Assembly: GCA_025927935.1 (NCBI GenBank) | Contig: JAICKM010000132.1 | Location: forward strand, 1-12,217 | Direction: 5' to 3' | Source of the DNA: Chloroflexia bacterium | Lineage (GTDB): Bacteria; Chloroflexota; Chloroflexia; QHBQ01; JADMIH01 | DNA length: 12,217 nt | Part shown: positions 6,239-12,217 of the stretch, piece by piece | Position numbering within the stretch: the first letter of the stretch is position 1 | Layout: every line of letters begins with the position of its first letter | Notes under the pieces: generated by a model | The model's input: only the letters and a program-made list of their open reading frames with translations | The model's database searches: none | What the model was told of the DNA's origin: nothing | Program-made: the position numbers and the translations under genes

Positions 6239-8977
6239 TTATTCACTACGAACCTCATTCATGGCGATAGAAAACGTGACGATCTCGTTGGGGCGGGCCG
6301 TGAAGCGGTAGGCGTGGCCCGCCTGGGCCTGGTCGGGGGCCTCCACCGGCGTGAGCGGCACGCCCAGGTCGCGCTCGGCCAGGTTGGCGCGGCGCACCGT
6401 GCCCGGCCGCCCCAGGCGCAGCGTGCCCTCCACCGGGTGCGGCGCGACATTATAGGCGCGCAGGATGACCTGCGTGCCGTCCTCGCTGCGCTTGCAGGCG
6501 CTGAAGAGCATCTCGGCGGGTTCGACGGCGTAGAAGCTGTGCGCCGGGGGCAGGGTGGCGCCCGGTCCGGGCGCGGCGGCCAGCGGCGCGCTGTGGATCG
6601 GGGTGGTGTAGGTCTCGGCTTCCGGCGCCACGCCGCCCGCCAGCCAATCGCCGGAGTGCGGAACCACGGCATAGTCGAACGTGTGCGGGCCGAGGCATTG
6701 CGCCTCCGGCGTTTCCAGCGGCGGCCCGGCGTGCTTGTAGCGCGTGCTCAGGTCGTCGCGGCTGAGCCAGCCCACGCAGCGCAGCAGGGTCAGCGCCAGG
6801 GCCACGCCATCCGGTTCGGCTTCCGCCTCGTATTCCGGCAGGCCGCGGTTGAGCACCGCCAGCCCGCCGCCAGCATCCGAGACATCGACAAAGGCTTTCT
6901 GCGGATGGTAGTTGACCTCCTGCTCCTCGTCGAATTCGGGCACGCGCCGGCGCTCCTCCTCGGATAAGAGCGCCGCCCGGCGCATCACCTGGAACTGGCC
7001 CGCCGAGTCGACCACATCGGTCTGCACGCCGGTGCTGAACAGGGCGCGCAGCCGCTGGTCGCGGGCGGTGTTCTCGATCTCGGTGTGGATCTCGACCCGG
7101 CGGCGGCCCGGCCCCAGGCTGACCCGCGTGGTGATGGGCAGGGCGACCGTCTCCGCCACGCGGTGGGTGCGGTCCTCGGCCAGTTGCGCGGGCACGTCCA
7201 GGCGCAGGCGGATCTCCAGCGCGGCGCGCAGCGGCCCGGACTCGACCAGCGTCACGGTGGCTCCGGCCTGGTCGCGGCTGCTGACCGGCGTGTCGGCTTC
7301 GGCGGGGCAGAAGCTGTACTCGTCGCCCCGGTCGGCCTCGCTGCGGAAGACGTTGAGCGGGCCGTAGCGCCGCCCACCGGTCTTGTCCAGCAGCGTAAAC
7401 GAGCCGTCCGCCGCCACCTCGACGCGCACGCGGCTGTTTTCCAGCCAGTTCGGCCCGCTTTGTAGCTCACCCCCGGCAGTGGTCGCCGCCGGCTCCTCCG
7501 TGGCGGGCAGCACCCGCACGGTGGTATAGCCGCCCGCGGGTAGATCGGCCTGGAACAGGATCTCGACTTCCTCGCCCAGCCAGCGCTGCCAGCGGCCCCC
7601 GGTTTCGCCCAGCGCGGGCGGGGATACGACGACGGCGGGGTGGACGCGGCCCTCGACATGGAAGTGTTGTCTTTGCGGGTCCCACTGGATTTTCATCGGG
7701 CGGCGGGCTACTTCCTGGTGCGGCACCGGCTGCCCGGCGCCGTCCACCAGCCGGAAGGCGGCGCCCGGTTCCAGGAAGTGGATGCGCTGGTGGACGATCT
7801 CGCCGCGCGGCGCGGCCAGGGTGTTAAACAGGGCGAAGCCCGGCCCCGCCCCACCGATCTGCCGGGCAACCCGCGTGGCTCCGCGCTCGGTCAGGTCGCC
7901 GCCGATCTCCTCGGCCCAGCGGAAGCGCGCCTCGCAGTCGCGGTGGACGGCGTCCACGCTACACCCGCAGATGGAGTCGTGCGGATGGTTCTGCAAGATG
8001 TAGCGCCAGGCCGTGCGCAGCAACCCCGTGTCTTCCTGGCCGGTCAGCGTCCAGGCCAGGGCGCCCAGCGGCTCGGCGCCGCGTTCCAGGCCGATCTCGC
8101 CGCGGAAGTTGGCCTGCTTGAGGTACATACGCGCCGACAGCACGCCGGGTGTGATGCGCGCCGGGCGGTTGTAGCGCCACTCGCCCTCGCGCACCGGCAG
8201 ATCCGCCGCGTGGGGCTGCACCCGCTCGACATACTCGGCCAGCGTGCCCTGCTGCAGATGGACCGTGTCTTGCAGCACGTTGGCCCGGTCCAGGATGGCC
8301 TGCGTGGCGGGCTGCGGCTCAAAGTGGTCGCAGCCGTTCATGATGAGCACCGTATCCACCCTGGCGAACTGGGCGGCCTGCTCGATCATCGCGGGCAGCT
8401 TTTCGGCCAGCCAGTATTCGGGGGCGCGGGCCAGTTCCATGGCGTTGTAGTAGCCGCCGGGCAGGTAGATGGTCAGCAGGCGTGTGCCGTCGGGCGCTTG
8501 CCAGAGGAACTCGCTGGTGTCCACCTTCACGCCGCGGAAGATGACCATGCTGTCGAGATCGCACCCGGCCAGGATCTGCGGCAGTTGGGCCGGGTGGCCG
8601 AACGTATCGGGCAGGTAGCCCACGCGGGCGGGCTGCGCGCCCAGCGCCCGCATCTGGCGGCGGCCCAGCAGCAGGTTGCGGATCAGGCTTTCGCCGCTGG
8701 GGATGAACTCGTCGGGCAGCACATACCACGGGCCGACGCTCAGGCGCCCGCTATGGATATAGGACAGCAGCCGCTCGCGCTGTTCGGGCCGCACCTCCAG
8801 GTAGTCCTCCACGATCACGGTCTGCCCGTCGAGCATGAAGCTGCCGTAGTCGGCCTGGGTGGCGAGGATATCGAGCACTTTGTCCACGGCGTCCACGAGC
8901 AGCACGCGGTAGCGCTGGAACGGCATATACCACTCGCGATCCCAGTGCGTGTGGTTGACGACGATCCCGGTTAGCAT
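6239..8977 (-). CDS. GH38 alpha-mannosidase
   Basis: This 912-residue zinc-dependent retaining alpha-mannosidase should remove terminal alpha-linked mannose. The catalytic domain starts at once: VVNHTHWDREWY (6-17) holds the zinc ligands His11 and Asp13. YLPDTFGHPAQLPQIL (121-136) holds Asp124, the nucleophile and a third ligand. QNHPHDSICGCSVDAVHRD (329-347) supplies the last ligand, His333. NGCDHFEP (214-221) is another GH38 landmark. Residues about 270-350 are the middle helical domain and about 380-910 the C-terminal beta-rich domains. The length matches bacterial cytosolic GH38 enzymes, which act on short oligosaccharides or mannosyl-glycerate-like compounds; the substrate cannot be told. 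There is no signal peptide. AAGGA about 10 nt upstream supports ATG 8977. The gene follows the preceding stop by 12 nt and precedes the GH31/36-like gene by 21 nt, so all are in one operon. Confidence 0.95.
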   Translation of the reverse strand: MLTGIVVNHTHWDREWYMPFQRYRVLLVDAVDKVLDILATQADYGSFMLDGQTVIVEDYLEVRPEQRERLLSYIHSGRLSVGPWYVLPDEFIPSGESLIRNLLLGRRQMRALGAQPARVGYLPDTFGHPAQLPQILAGCDLDSMVIFRGVKVDTSEFLWQAPDGTRLLTIYLPGGYYNAMELARAPEYWLAEKLPAMIEQAAQFARVDTVLIMNGCDHFEPQPATQAILDRANVLQDTVHLQQGTLAEYVERVQPHAADLPVREGEWRYNRPARITPGVLSARMYLKQANFRGEIGLERGAEPLGALAWTLTGQEDTGLLRTAWRYILQNHPHDSICGCSVDAVHRDCEARFRWAEEIGGDLTERGATRVARQIGGAGPGFALFNTLAAPRGEIVHQRIHFLEPGAAFRLVDGAGQPVPHQEVARRPMKIQWDPQRQHFHVEGRVHPAVVVSPPALGETGGRWQRWLGEEVEILFQADLPAGGYTTVRVLPATEEPAATTAGGELQSGPNWLENSRVRVEVAADGSFTLLDKTGGRRYGPLNVFRSEADRGDEYSFCPAEADTPVSSRDQAGATVTLVESGPLRAALEIRLRLDVPAQLAEDRTHRVAETVALPITTRVSLGPGRRRVEIHTEIENTARDQRLRALFSTGVQTDVVDSAGQFQVMRRAALLSEEERRRVPEFDEEQEVNYHPQKAFVDVSDAGGGLAVLNRGLPEYEAEAEPDGVALALTLLRCVGWLSRDDLSTRYKHAGPPLETPEAQCLGPHTFDYAVVPHSGDWLAGGVAPEAETYTTPIHSAPLAAAPGPGATLPPAHSFYAVEPAEMLFSACKRSEDGTQVILRAYNVAPHPVEGTLRLGRPGTVRRANLAERDLGVPLTPVEAPDQAQAGHAYRFTARPNEIVTFSIAMNEVRSE

Positions 8978-8989
8978 TCTGACAGATCC

Positions 8990-11731
8990 TTATGTGCGCT
9001 GGTGATCCATGAAGTTCAGGAAGTCGGTCTGCAACTGGCTGTAGATGCGCGCCAGGCGATTGGGCACATCGGCCAGCAAGGCCGTCTGCGAGTTGCCGGG
9101 CAGATGGTTCGGCACCATCAGGTCGGGCGGGTCGCGCATGAGCCGTTGCATGGACTTCTTCCAGGAGGCCAGGCTGGAGTGGATCTGCCGGCCAAAGGCG
9201 CCCTGCACCGCGTCGCCGGGGATCAAGATCGTCTGATCGGTGCGCGCATAGTGCAGCAGCACGCCGATGGAGCCGGGCGAGTGGCCGGGTAGGTGCAGGA
9301 TTTCCAGCACATAATCGCCGATGCTAAAGTGCTCGCCGCCCTTCAAGAGAATATCGATCTCGAAGGGGTCGAACGGCTCGTTGTAGAGGAACCCGGCGCA
9401 GGTCAGGTCGGGGTCGCCGTTGCGCACGGCATCGGCGTCGCGCTCATGGATGGCGAAGCGGGCGTCCATCTCGCTGCGTAGATGGCCGAAGGCTTCCACA
9501 TGGTCCCAGTGGCCGTGCGTGCCGATGACCATGCGCACTTTGCTCAAATCGGCCACCTGGTTCACGTTGTTGCGCAGGGCGGGCAGCCCGCTGTGGCTAC
9601 CACAGTCGACCATGATCGAATCGCCGGAGGCTTCGTCCAGCAGCAGATAACTGGCGGCGTCGCGCGGGTGGCTCAGATAGCCGCCGCCGATCTGGTAGAA
9701 GCCCGGCAGCAGGCGCACAGGATGCGGATGATCGGGCACGGGCGGCAGGAAAGGCCCGCGCGTGCGGGTGCTGCCGGCGGGCCGCCGTTTGACCCGCGGG
9801 CGTTCCATTACGACGCCGGGGATCAGGGGGGTATCGGTAGATTGCGGCATGATTTTCTTGTTCTCATTTCCGGCGGGCAGCGTCAGGTCGCCCAGCCAAT
9901 CGTCGGCGGCAAATAACAGCAGACCCAGGCACCAGGCGTGCGACACCGGCGCCGCCTCCCCGGCGCGGCCCTCGCGGGACCAGTTGGCGGTGTACCATTG
10001 CTCGCTCATCATGCCCCGGCGTTCGCGTCCGCCCAGCGCGCCGTCGCGGAGCGGGACTTCGCCGATGAAACAGGCCAGGTGGTCGGCCGCCCGGTCGGCA
10101 TACCACGGATCGCTCAGCAGCGCGCTGAGCCGGCGCAATTCGGGCTGGCAGATCAGCCCGTAGGCGTGCAGATGGTTGTTCGACGGCGAGGCGGCGTCGG
10201 CCCCGCGTGTCTGGAAGCCGCGGCGGGCCAGCGCGCTGCCGGCGGGGAAGCGCACATTGTAGGACCAGCGGAAAGTGAGCATCCAGTCGGCGGCAGCGCG
10301 GGCCAGATCGCGCCAGCGGTTGTCGCCGGTCAGCGTGTGCAGGGCAATCATGCTGATGACGGCGTTGTAGCCGTCCTCGGACGAGGGGCAGAGGCCGATG
10401 TCCTCCGGGGCGCCGAGCAAGGCACCCTGGCGGATCGCGTCCGCATAGGCGTCGCCCACGCGCACGGCGGCCTCGCGGTAGGCGGGCACGTCGAGCAGGG
10501 TGCCTGCCTCGGCCAGGGCGGCGGCCCAGAGCAGACCCGCCGTGCCCCGCCGGTCGAGCACGGCACCGGTTTGGGCCTGGTAGTACGAGCCGGGGTGACC
10601 CCGGTCGTTCATGGCGCGCAGGCAGAAATCGAGGTTGCTGCGCACGGCCTTGGCCCAGTTGGGATGATGCGGTTCCAGGGCCAGGGCGCGGGTCATGAAC
10701 AGGGTGGCCTCGGCCAGCGTGCGCGCGTGGAGCGTGCGCGGGTTGCCGTTCCAGCCCGCGCGCCAGCCGCGCGGCGTCCAGATGCCCCAGAAGGCGCCGC
10801 AAGGGGCCAGCCCCCCGGCGACGGTGTCCAGGACCTTGGCCGCGTCCACCTGCCCTTCGGCATCGCCGGTGCGGCGCGCGTGGCGCAACAGGCCGTAGGC
10901 GGCGGGCGCGCCGGAGATCCAGGCGACATGCATCTCATCGCGCACCGCGCGGCGGTCGAAGGTGACTGTCTCGACCAGCACGCCGGGGCCGAAGGCGTCG
11001 CGGTAATGCTCGCGCAGCAGCCCCTCTTCGGCGGCCTCGCTGGCGGCCTCCAGCCGCTTGGGGTCGATGGGCCGGGGGGCGGCGCCTCCCCAGCTCGTTT
11101 GCAGCGCGCGCTGCACCGGCGCGTAGGCGTCCGGGTCGTCGGCGGGGGCATCCCCGTACCAGACGGTCAGTTCCAGCGCCGTGCCCGGATGGACTTCCTG
11201 GAGGGGCAGGCTGGGCGACTCGTCCAGCCGGTCATAGCGAAACGGGGCTTCGAGTCCGGGCCGGTGGACGCGCAATTCCGGCGTCTCCCCGTCGCGGTTG
11301 AAACCAATGCCCGTGCCGTGCGGTTCGCAGGCCAGCCAGGCGCAGGTCTCCTCCGTCCAGAGAAAGACGGCGGGCAGGGGAGTGCGCTCGGCGGCGAAAT
11401 CCCAGCCGGGCGCGGTAAAGGCGCGGGCGTCGAGTGCGCCAAGGCGCGGATAGTGGGTGCCCCGGTTGCCGGTGCCGTTATCGCCGTAAAACATGGCCGG
11501 GATGAGCACGCGTTGCATGGCGCCCGGCGCCTTGCGGTGGACGACCAACCCGGCGTGCGTTGTCTCGGCGCCCTGCCAGAGCGCGCGCACCCGTGCCTGG
11601 GTGCCGGGGCCATCCCACGTCTCCGGGATGATTTCCAGGCGCCAGTCGGGCACTTCGCTGATCGGCCATTCGCCCGCGGCGGTGCGGATTGTTATCGACA
11701 ACAATGTCGTTGGGATAGGGGTCGTGGTCAT
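8990..11731 (-). CDS. Fusion of six-hairpin glycosidase-like protein and metallo-beta-lactamase-fold hydrolase
   Basis: One continuous frame encodes 913 residues. Residues 1-200 look like a beta-sandwich. Residues about 225-615 have helical repeats typical of an (alpha/alpha)-barrel glycosidase, for example RTLHARTLAEATLFMTRALALE (332-353), EDIGLCPSSEDGYNAVISMIAL (443-464) and ADAASPSNNHLHAYGL (511-526). I do not recognise its GH family. After GNENKKI comes Met628, a proline/arginine-rich stretch of about 45 residues, then a complete metallo-beta-lactamase domain: THGHWDH (738-744; His739, His741, Asp743, His744), LPGHSPGS with His817, IPGDA with Asp840, and PNHLPG with His876. The full set predicts a two-metal hydrolase; the substrate is unknown. 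The ATG at 11731 follows GAGGAA by 9 nt; an upstream in-frame TTG (11764) directly after a stop is less likely. The junction is AT-rich and may be an old gene boundary, so the 286-residue domain could also be made from the ATG at 9850. Confidence 0.8.
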   Translation of the reverse strand: MTTTPIPTTLLSITIRTAAGEWPISEVPDWRLEIIPETWDGPGTQARVRALWQGAETTHAGLVVHRKAPGAMQRVLIPAMFYGDNGTGNRGTHYPRLGALDARAFTAPGWDFAAERTPLPAVFLWTEETCAWLACEPHGTGIGFNRDGETPELRVHRPGLEAPFRYDRLDESPSLPLQEVHPGTALELTVWYGDAPADDPDAYAPVQRALQTSWGGAAPRPIDPKRLEAASEAAEEGLLREHYRDAFGPGVLVETVTFDRRAVRDEMHVAWISGAPAAYGLLRHARRTGDAEGQVDAAKVLDTVAGGLAPCGAFWGIWTPRGWRAGWNGNPRTLHARTLAEATLFMTRALALEPHHPNWAKAVRSNLDFCLRAMNDRGHPGSYYQAQTGAVLDRRGTAGLLWAAALAEAGTLLDVPAYREAAVRVGDAYADAIRQGALLGAPEDIGLCPSSEDGYNAVISMIALHTLTGDNRWRDLARAAADWMLTFRWSYNVRFPAGSALARRGFQTRGADAASPSNNHLHAYGLICQPELRRLSALLSDPWYADRAADHLACFIGEVPLRDGALGGRERRGMMSEQWYTANWSREGRAGEAAPVSHAWCLGLLLFAADDWLGDLTLPAGNENKKIMPQSTDTPLIPGVVMERPRVKRRPAGSTRTRGPFLPPVPDHPHPVRLLPGFYQIGGGYLSHPRDAASYLLLDEASGDSIMVDCGSHSGLPALRNNVNQVADLSKVRMVIGTHGHWDHVEAFGHLRSEMDARFAIHERDADAVRNGDPDLTCAGFLYNEPFDPFEIDILLKGGEHFSIGDYVLEILHLPGHSPGSIGVLLHYARTDQTILIPGDAVQGAFGRQIHSSLASWKKSMQRLMRDPPDLMVPNHLPGNSQTALLADVPNRLARIYSQLQTDFLNFMDHQRT

Positions 11732-11740
11732 GGTAGAACG

Positions 11741-11746
11741 TTCCTC
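11741..11746 (-). promoter_or_regulatory. Ribosome binding site of the first operon gene
   Basis: The minus strand reads GAGGAA, 9 nt before ATG 11731. It supports this start over the TTG at 11764, which has no such site. Confidence 0.7.
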
Positions 11747-11784
11747 ATTACCGTCCGGATTCAATTATCGGTGCGGTAAGTTTT

Positions 11785-11795
11785 GCAAGATAGAC
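11785..11795 (-). promoter_or_regulatory. Operator-like motif shared with the transporter promoter
   Basis: The minus strand reads GTCTATCTTGC just downstream of the predicted start point of the glycosidase operon. The transporter promoter has GTCTATCATGC (1869-1859), 10 of 11 identical, over its -10. A plus-strand relative, GTCTATCAATG, lies at 11941-11951. The placement over or just after promoter elements suits a repressor site. Confidence 0.5.
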
Positions 11796-11814
11796 TGCAC
11801 CTATTATTAGTCTA
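11791..11814. promoter_or_regulatory. Inverted repeat TAGACT-N12-AGTCTA over the -10
   Basis: TAGACT (11791-11796) and AGTCTA (11809-11814) are perfect inverted arms with a 12-nt AT-rich spacer. The right arm is the predicted -10 box, so a protein bound here would cover the start point. The arms are short, so chance is possible. Confidence 0.45.
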
Positions 11815-11837
11815 GCGCGCCGCTTCTCGCATGTCAA
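11809..11837 (-). promoter_or_regulatory. Sigma70-type promoter of the glycosidase operon
   Basis: On the minus strand TTGACA (11837-11832) is followed by 17 nt and TAGACT (11814-11809), which matches 4 of 6 -10 positions including the key first T, second A and last T. Transcription would start near 11802, about 70 nt before ATG 11731. It is the only convincing promoter found upstream of the four closely spaced genes. Confidence 0.75.
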
Positions 11838-11850
11838 GAGTGCGGCGCGC
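11815..11850. promoter_or_regulatory. Inverted repeat GCGCGCCGC-N18-GCGGCGCGC around the -35
   Basis: The 9-nt arms (11815-11823 and 11842-11850) are perfectly complementary, and the -35 box (11832-11837) lies in the 18-nt spacer. In DNA this could be a dimeric regulator site. It lies upstream of the predicted start point, so it would be a hairpin only in read-through RNA or in cruciform DNA. Confidence 0.5.
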
Positions 11851-12157
11851 ATCCGTTTAAAATCGTTTGCGGTGAGAGAACGCGCGCAAAAATCCGGTTT
11901 CAATCACTGTTTTTCGCTCCGCGCACGCGGATGCCGTCGAGTCTATCAATGAATAGCGGTTCGTGGTATCACATATGCTGACTAGGCTAGAGCAGGGTTT
12001 CCTTGAGCCATACCAAGCACGGAGCAGCAGGGATCTTGGCCCTGTTTATGGTTTGTCACTCTGAGCGGAGCGAAGAGTCTCGTCTTTGAGCCTGCGAGAC
12101 GGAGATTCTTCGCTGCGCTCAGAGTGACAGATCCCGGCAGCAAAGGAGCACAGGAGG
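11851..12157. other. Divergent intergenic region
   Basis: This stretch separates the leftward operon from a rightward gene. It contains short inverted repeats, TTTGCG (11866-11871) with CGCAAA (11885-11890) and CCGCG-CA-CGCGG (11919-11930), the GTCTATCAATG motif (11941-11951), and a 76-nt repeat hairpin (12054-12129). No convincing -10/-35 pair for the rightward gene was found. The open frame on the minus strand at 11982-12179 is a translation of the repeat and not a gene. Confidence 0.6.
12054..12129. repeat. 76-nt palindromic interspersed repeat (MITE/REP-like)
   Basis: The left arm (12054-12081), beginning TGTCACTCTGAGCG, and the right arm (12102-12129), ending CGCTCAGAGTGACA, are inverted copies matching at 26 of 28 positions. 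An inner pair GTCT/AGAC extends the stem to an 11-nt loop. The core 'CACTCTGAGCG-AGCGAAGA-TCTC' is a repeat type scattered through many Chloroflexota and other genomes. Its usual false translation, 'VTLSAAKNLRL...LFAPLRVTN', appears on the minus strand here. It sits 28 nt before the predicted start of the rightward gene. Confidence 0.8.
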
Positions 12158-12217
12158 TTGGACACGACGACCACAACATCCCTGGTGGACGAGGCGCGGG
12201 CGCGCGCCGCCGAGATC
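12158..12217 (+). CDS. Start of a divergent gene, product unknown
   Basis: A reading frame begins at TTG 12158, 9 nt after AAGGAG (12143-12148), and stays open to the window end: (M)DTTTTTSLVDEARARAAEI, 20 codons. An alternative start is GTG 12185 in the same frame; a second AGGAGG (12152-12157) directly abuts the TTG. The composition is coding-like, with GC-rich third positions. The 'LVDEARARAAEI' segment resembles the first helix of acyl-CoA-dehydrogenase-like flavoenzymes, but it is too short to support a call. It would be transcribed away from the glycosidase operon. Confidence 0.4.
   Translation, partial: MDTTTTTSLVDEARARAAEI

Noticed and set aside
7640..8974. Plus-strand open frame of 444 codons opposite the GH38 gene
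   Set aside because: It lies within the catalytic domain of the mannosidase on the other strand and has no domain of its own; it is a GC-bias shadow.
11762..11764. TTG start giving a longer barrel/metallo-hydrolase protein
   Set aside because: It directly follows an in-frame stop and has no ribosome site; ATG 11731 has GAGGAA 9 nt upstream.
9938..11779. Plus-strand open frame of 613 codons opposite the barrel/metallo-hydrolase gene
   Set aside because: It mirrors the minus-strand gene in GC-rich DNA. The minus frame has clear catalytic and metal-binding motifs and a ribosome site; the plus frame shows only Gly/Ala/Arg/Val-rich sequence with no domain.
11982..12179. Small minus-strand frame of 65 codons reading 'SVTLSAAKNLRL...APLRVTN'
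   Set aside because: This is the familiar false translation of the palindromic repeat at 12054-12129, not a gene.

Overview
The window is GC-rich bacterial DNA. It reads best as a saccharide-utilisation locus from a member of the Chloroflexota, although this assignment is an inference. It rests on the solute-binding lipoprotein with a long Thr/Ala/Gly linker, the strong GC bias in codon third positions, and several palindromic intergenic repeats of a type I associate with that phylum. No rRNA, tRNA, CRISPR array, transposase or phage gene was seen.

Layout. All recognisable complete genes lie on the minus strand, so they are transcribed from right to left. A four-gene operon starts from a good sigma70-type promoter (-35 TTGACA, 17-nt spacer, -10 TAGACT) at about 11809-11837. 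It encodes: (1) a 913-residue protein joining an (alpha/alpha)-barrel, glycosidase-like region to a metallo-beta-lactamase-fold domain (8990-11731); (2) a GH38 alpha-mannosidase (6239-8977); (3) a GH31/GH36-like retaining alpha-glycosidase (4310-6217); (4) a GH3 NagZ-type beta-N-acetylhexosaminidase (2519-4255). The gaps between these genes are 12, 21 and 54 nt, and a strong GC hairpin follows the last stop codon. About 770 nt of apparently non-coding, palindrome-rich DNA comes next. A second excellent promoter (TTGACA, 17 nt, TATCAT) at 1861-1889 then drives a sugar ABC-transporter lipoprotein (186-1748) and the start of what is probably its permease (1-87, cut by the window edge). At the right edge a divergent plus-strand gene probably begins at 12158. 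A 76-nt near-perfect hairpin of an interspersed-repeat type lies just upstream of it.

How the genes may work together. None of the four enzymes shows a signal peptide, whereas the binding protein is a clear lipoprotein. The simplest model is import of an oligosaccharide by the ABC transporter, followed by cytoplasmic breakdown by exo-acting alpha-mannosidase, alpha-glycosidase and beta-hexosaminidase activities. A mannose- and N-acetylhexosamine-containing glycan would fit, but the substrate is not shown by the sequence. An 11-nt motif, GTCTATC(A/T)TGC on the minus strand, occurs at both minus-strand promoters, and a related copy lies upstream of the rightward gene. This suggests one shared regulator that is not encoded in the window.

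The most notable observations are the fused hydrolase/metallo-hydrolase gene with an AT-rich junction that looks like a former gene boundary, the shared operator-like motif, and the dense sets of palindromes between genes.
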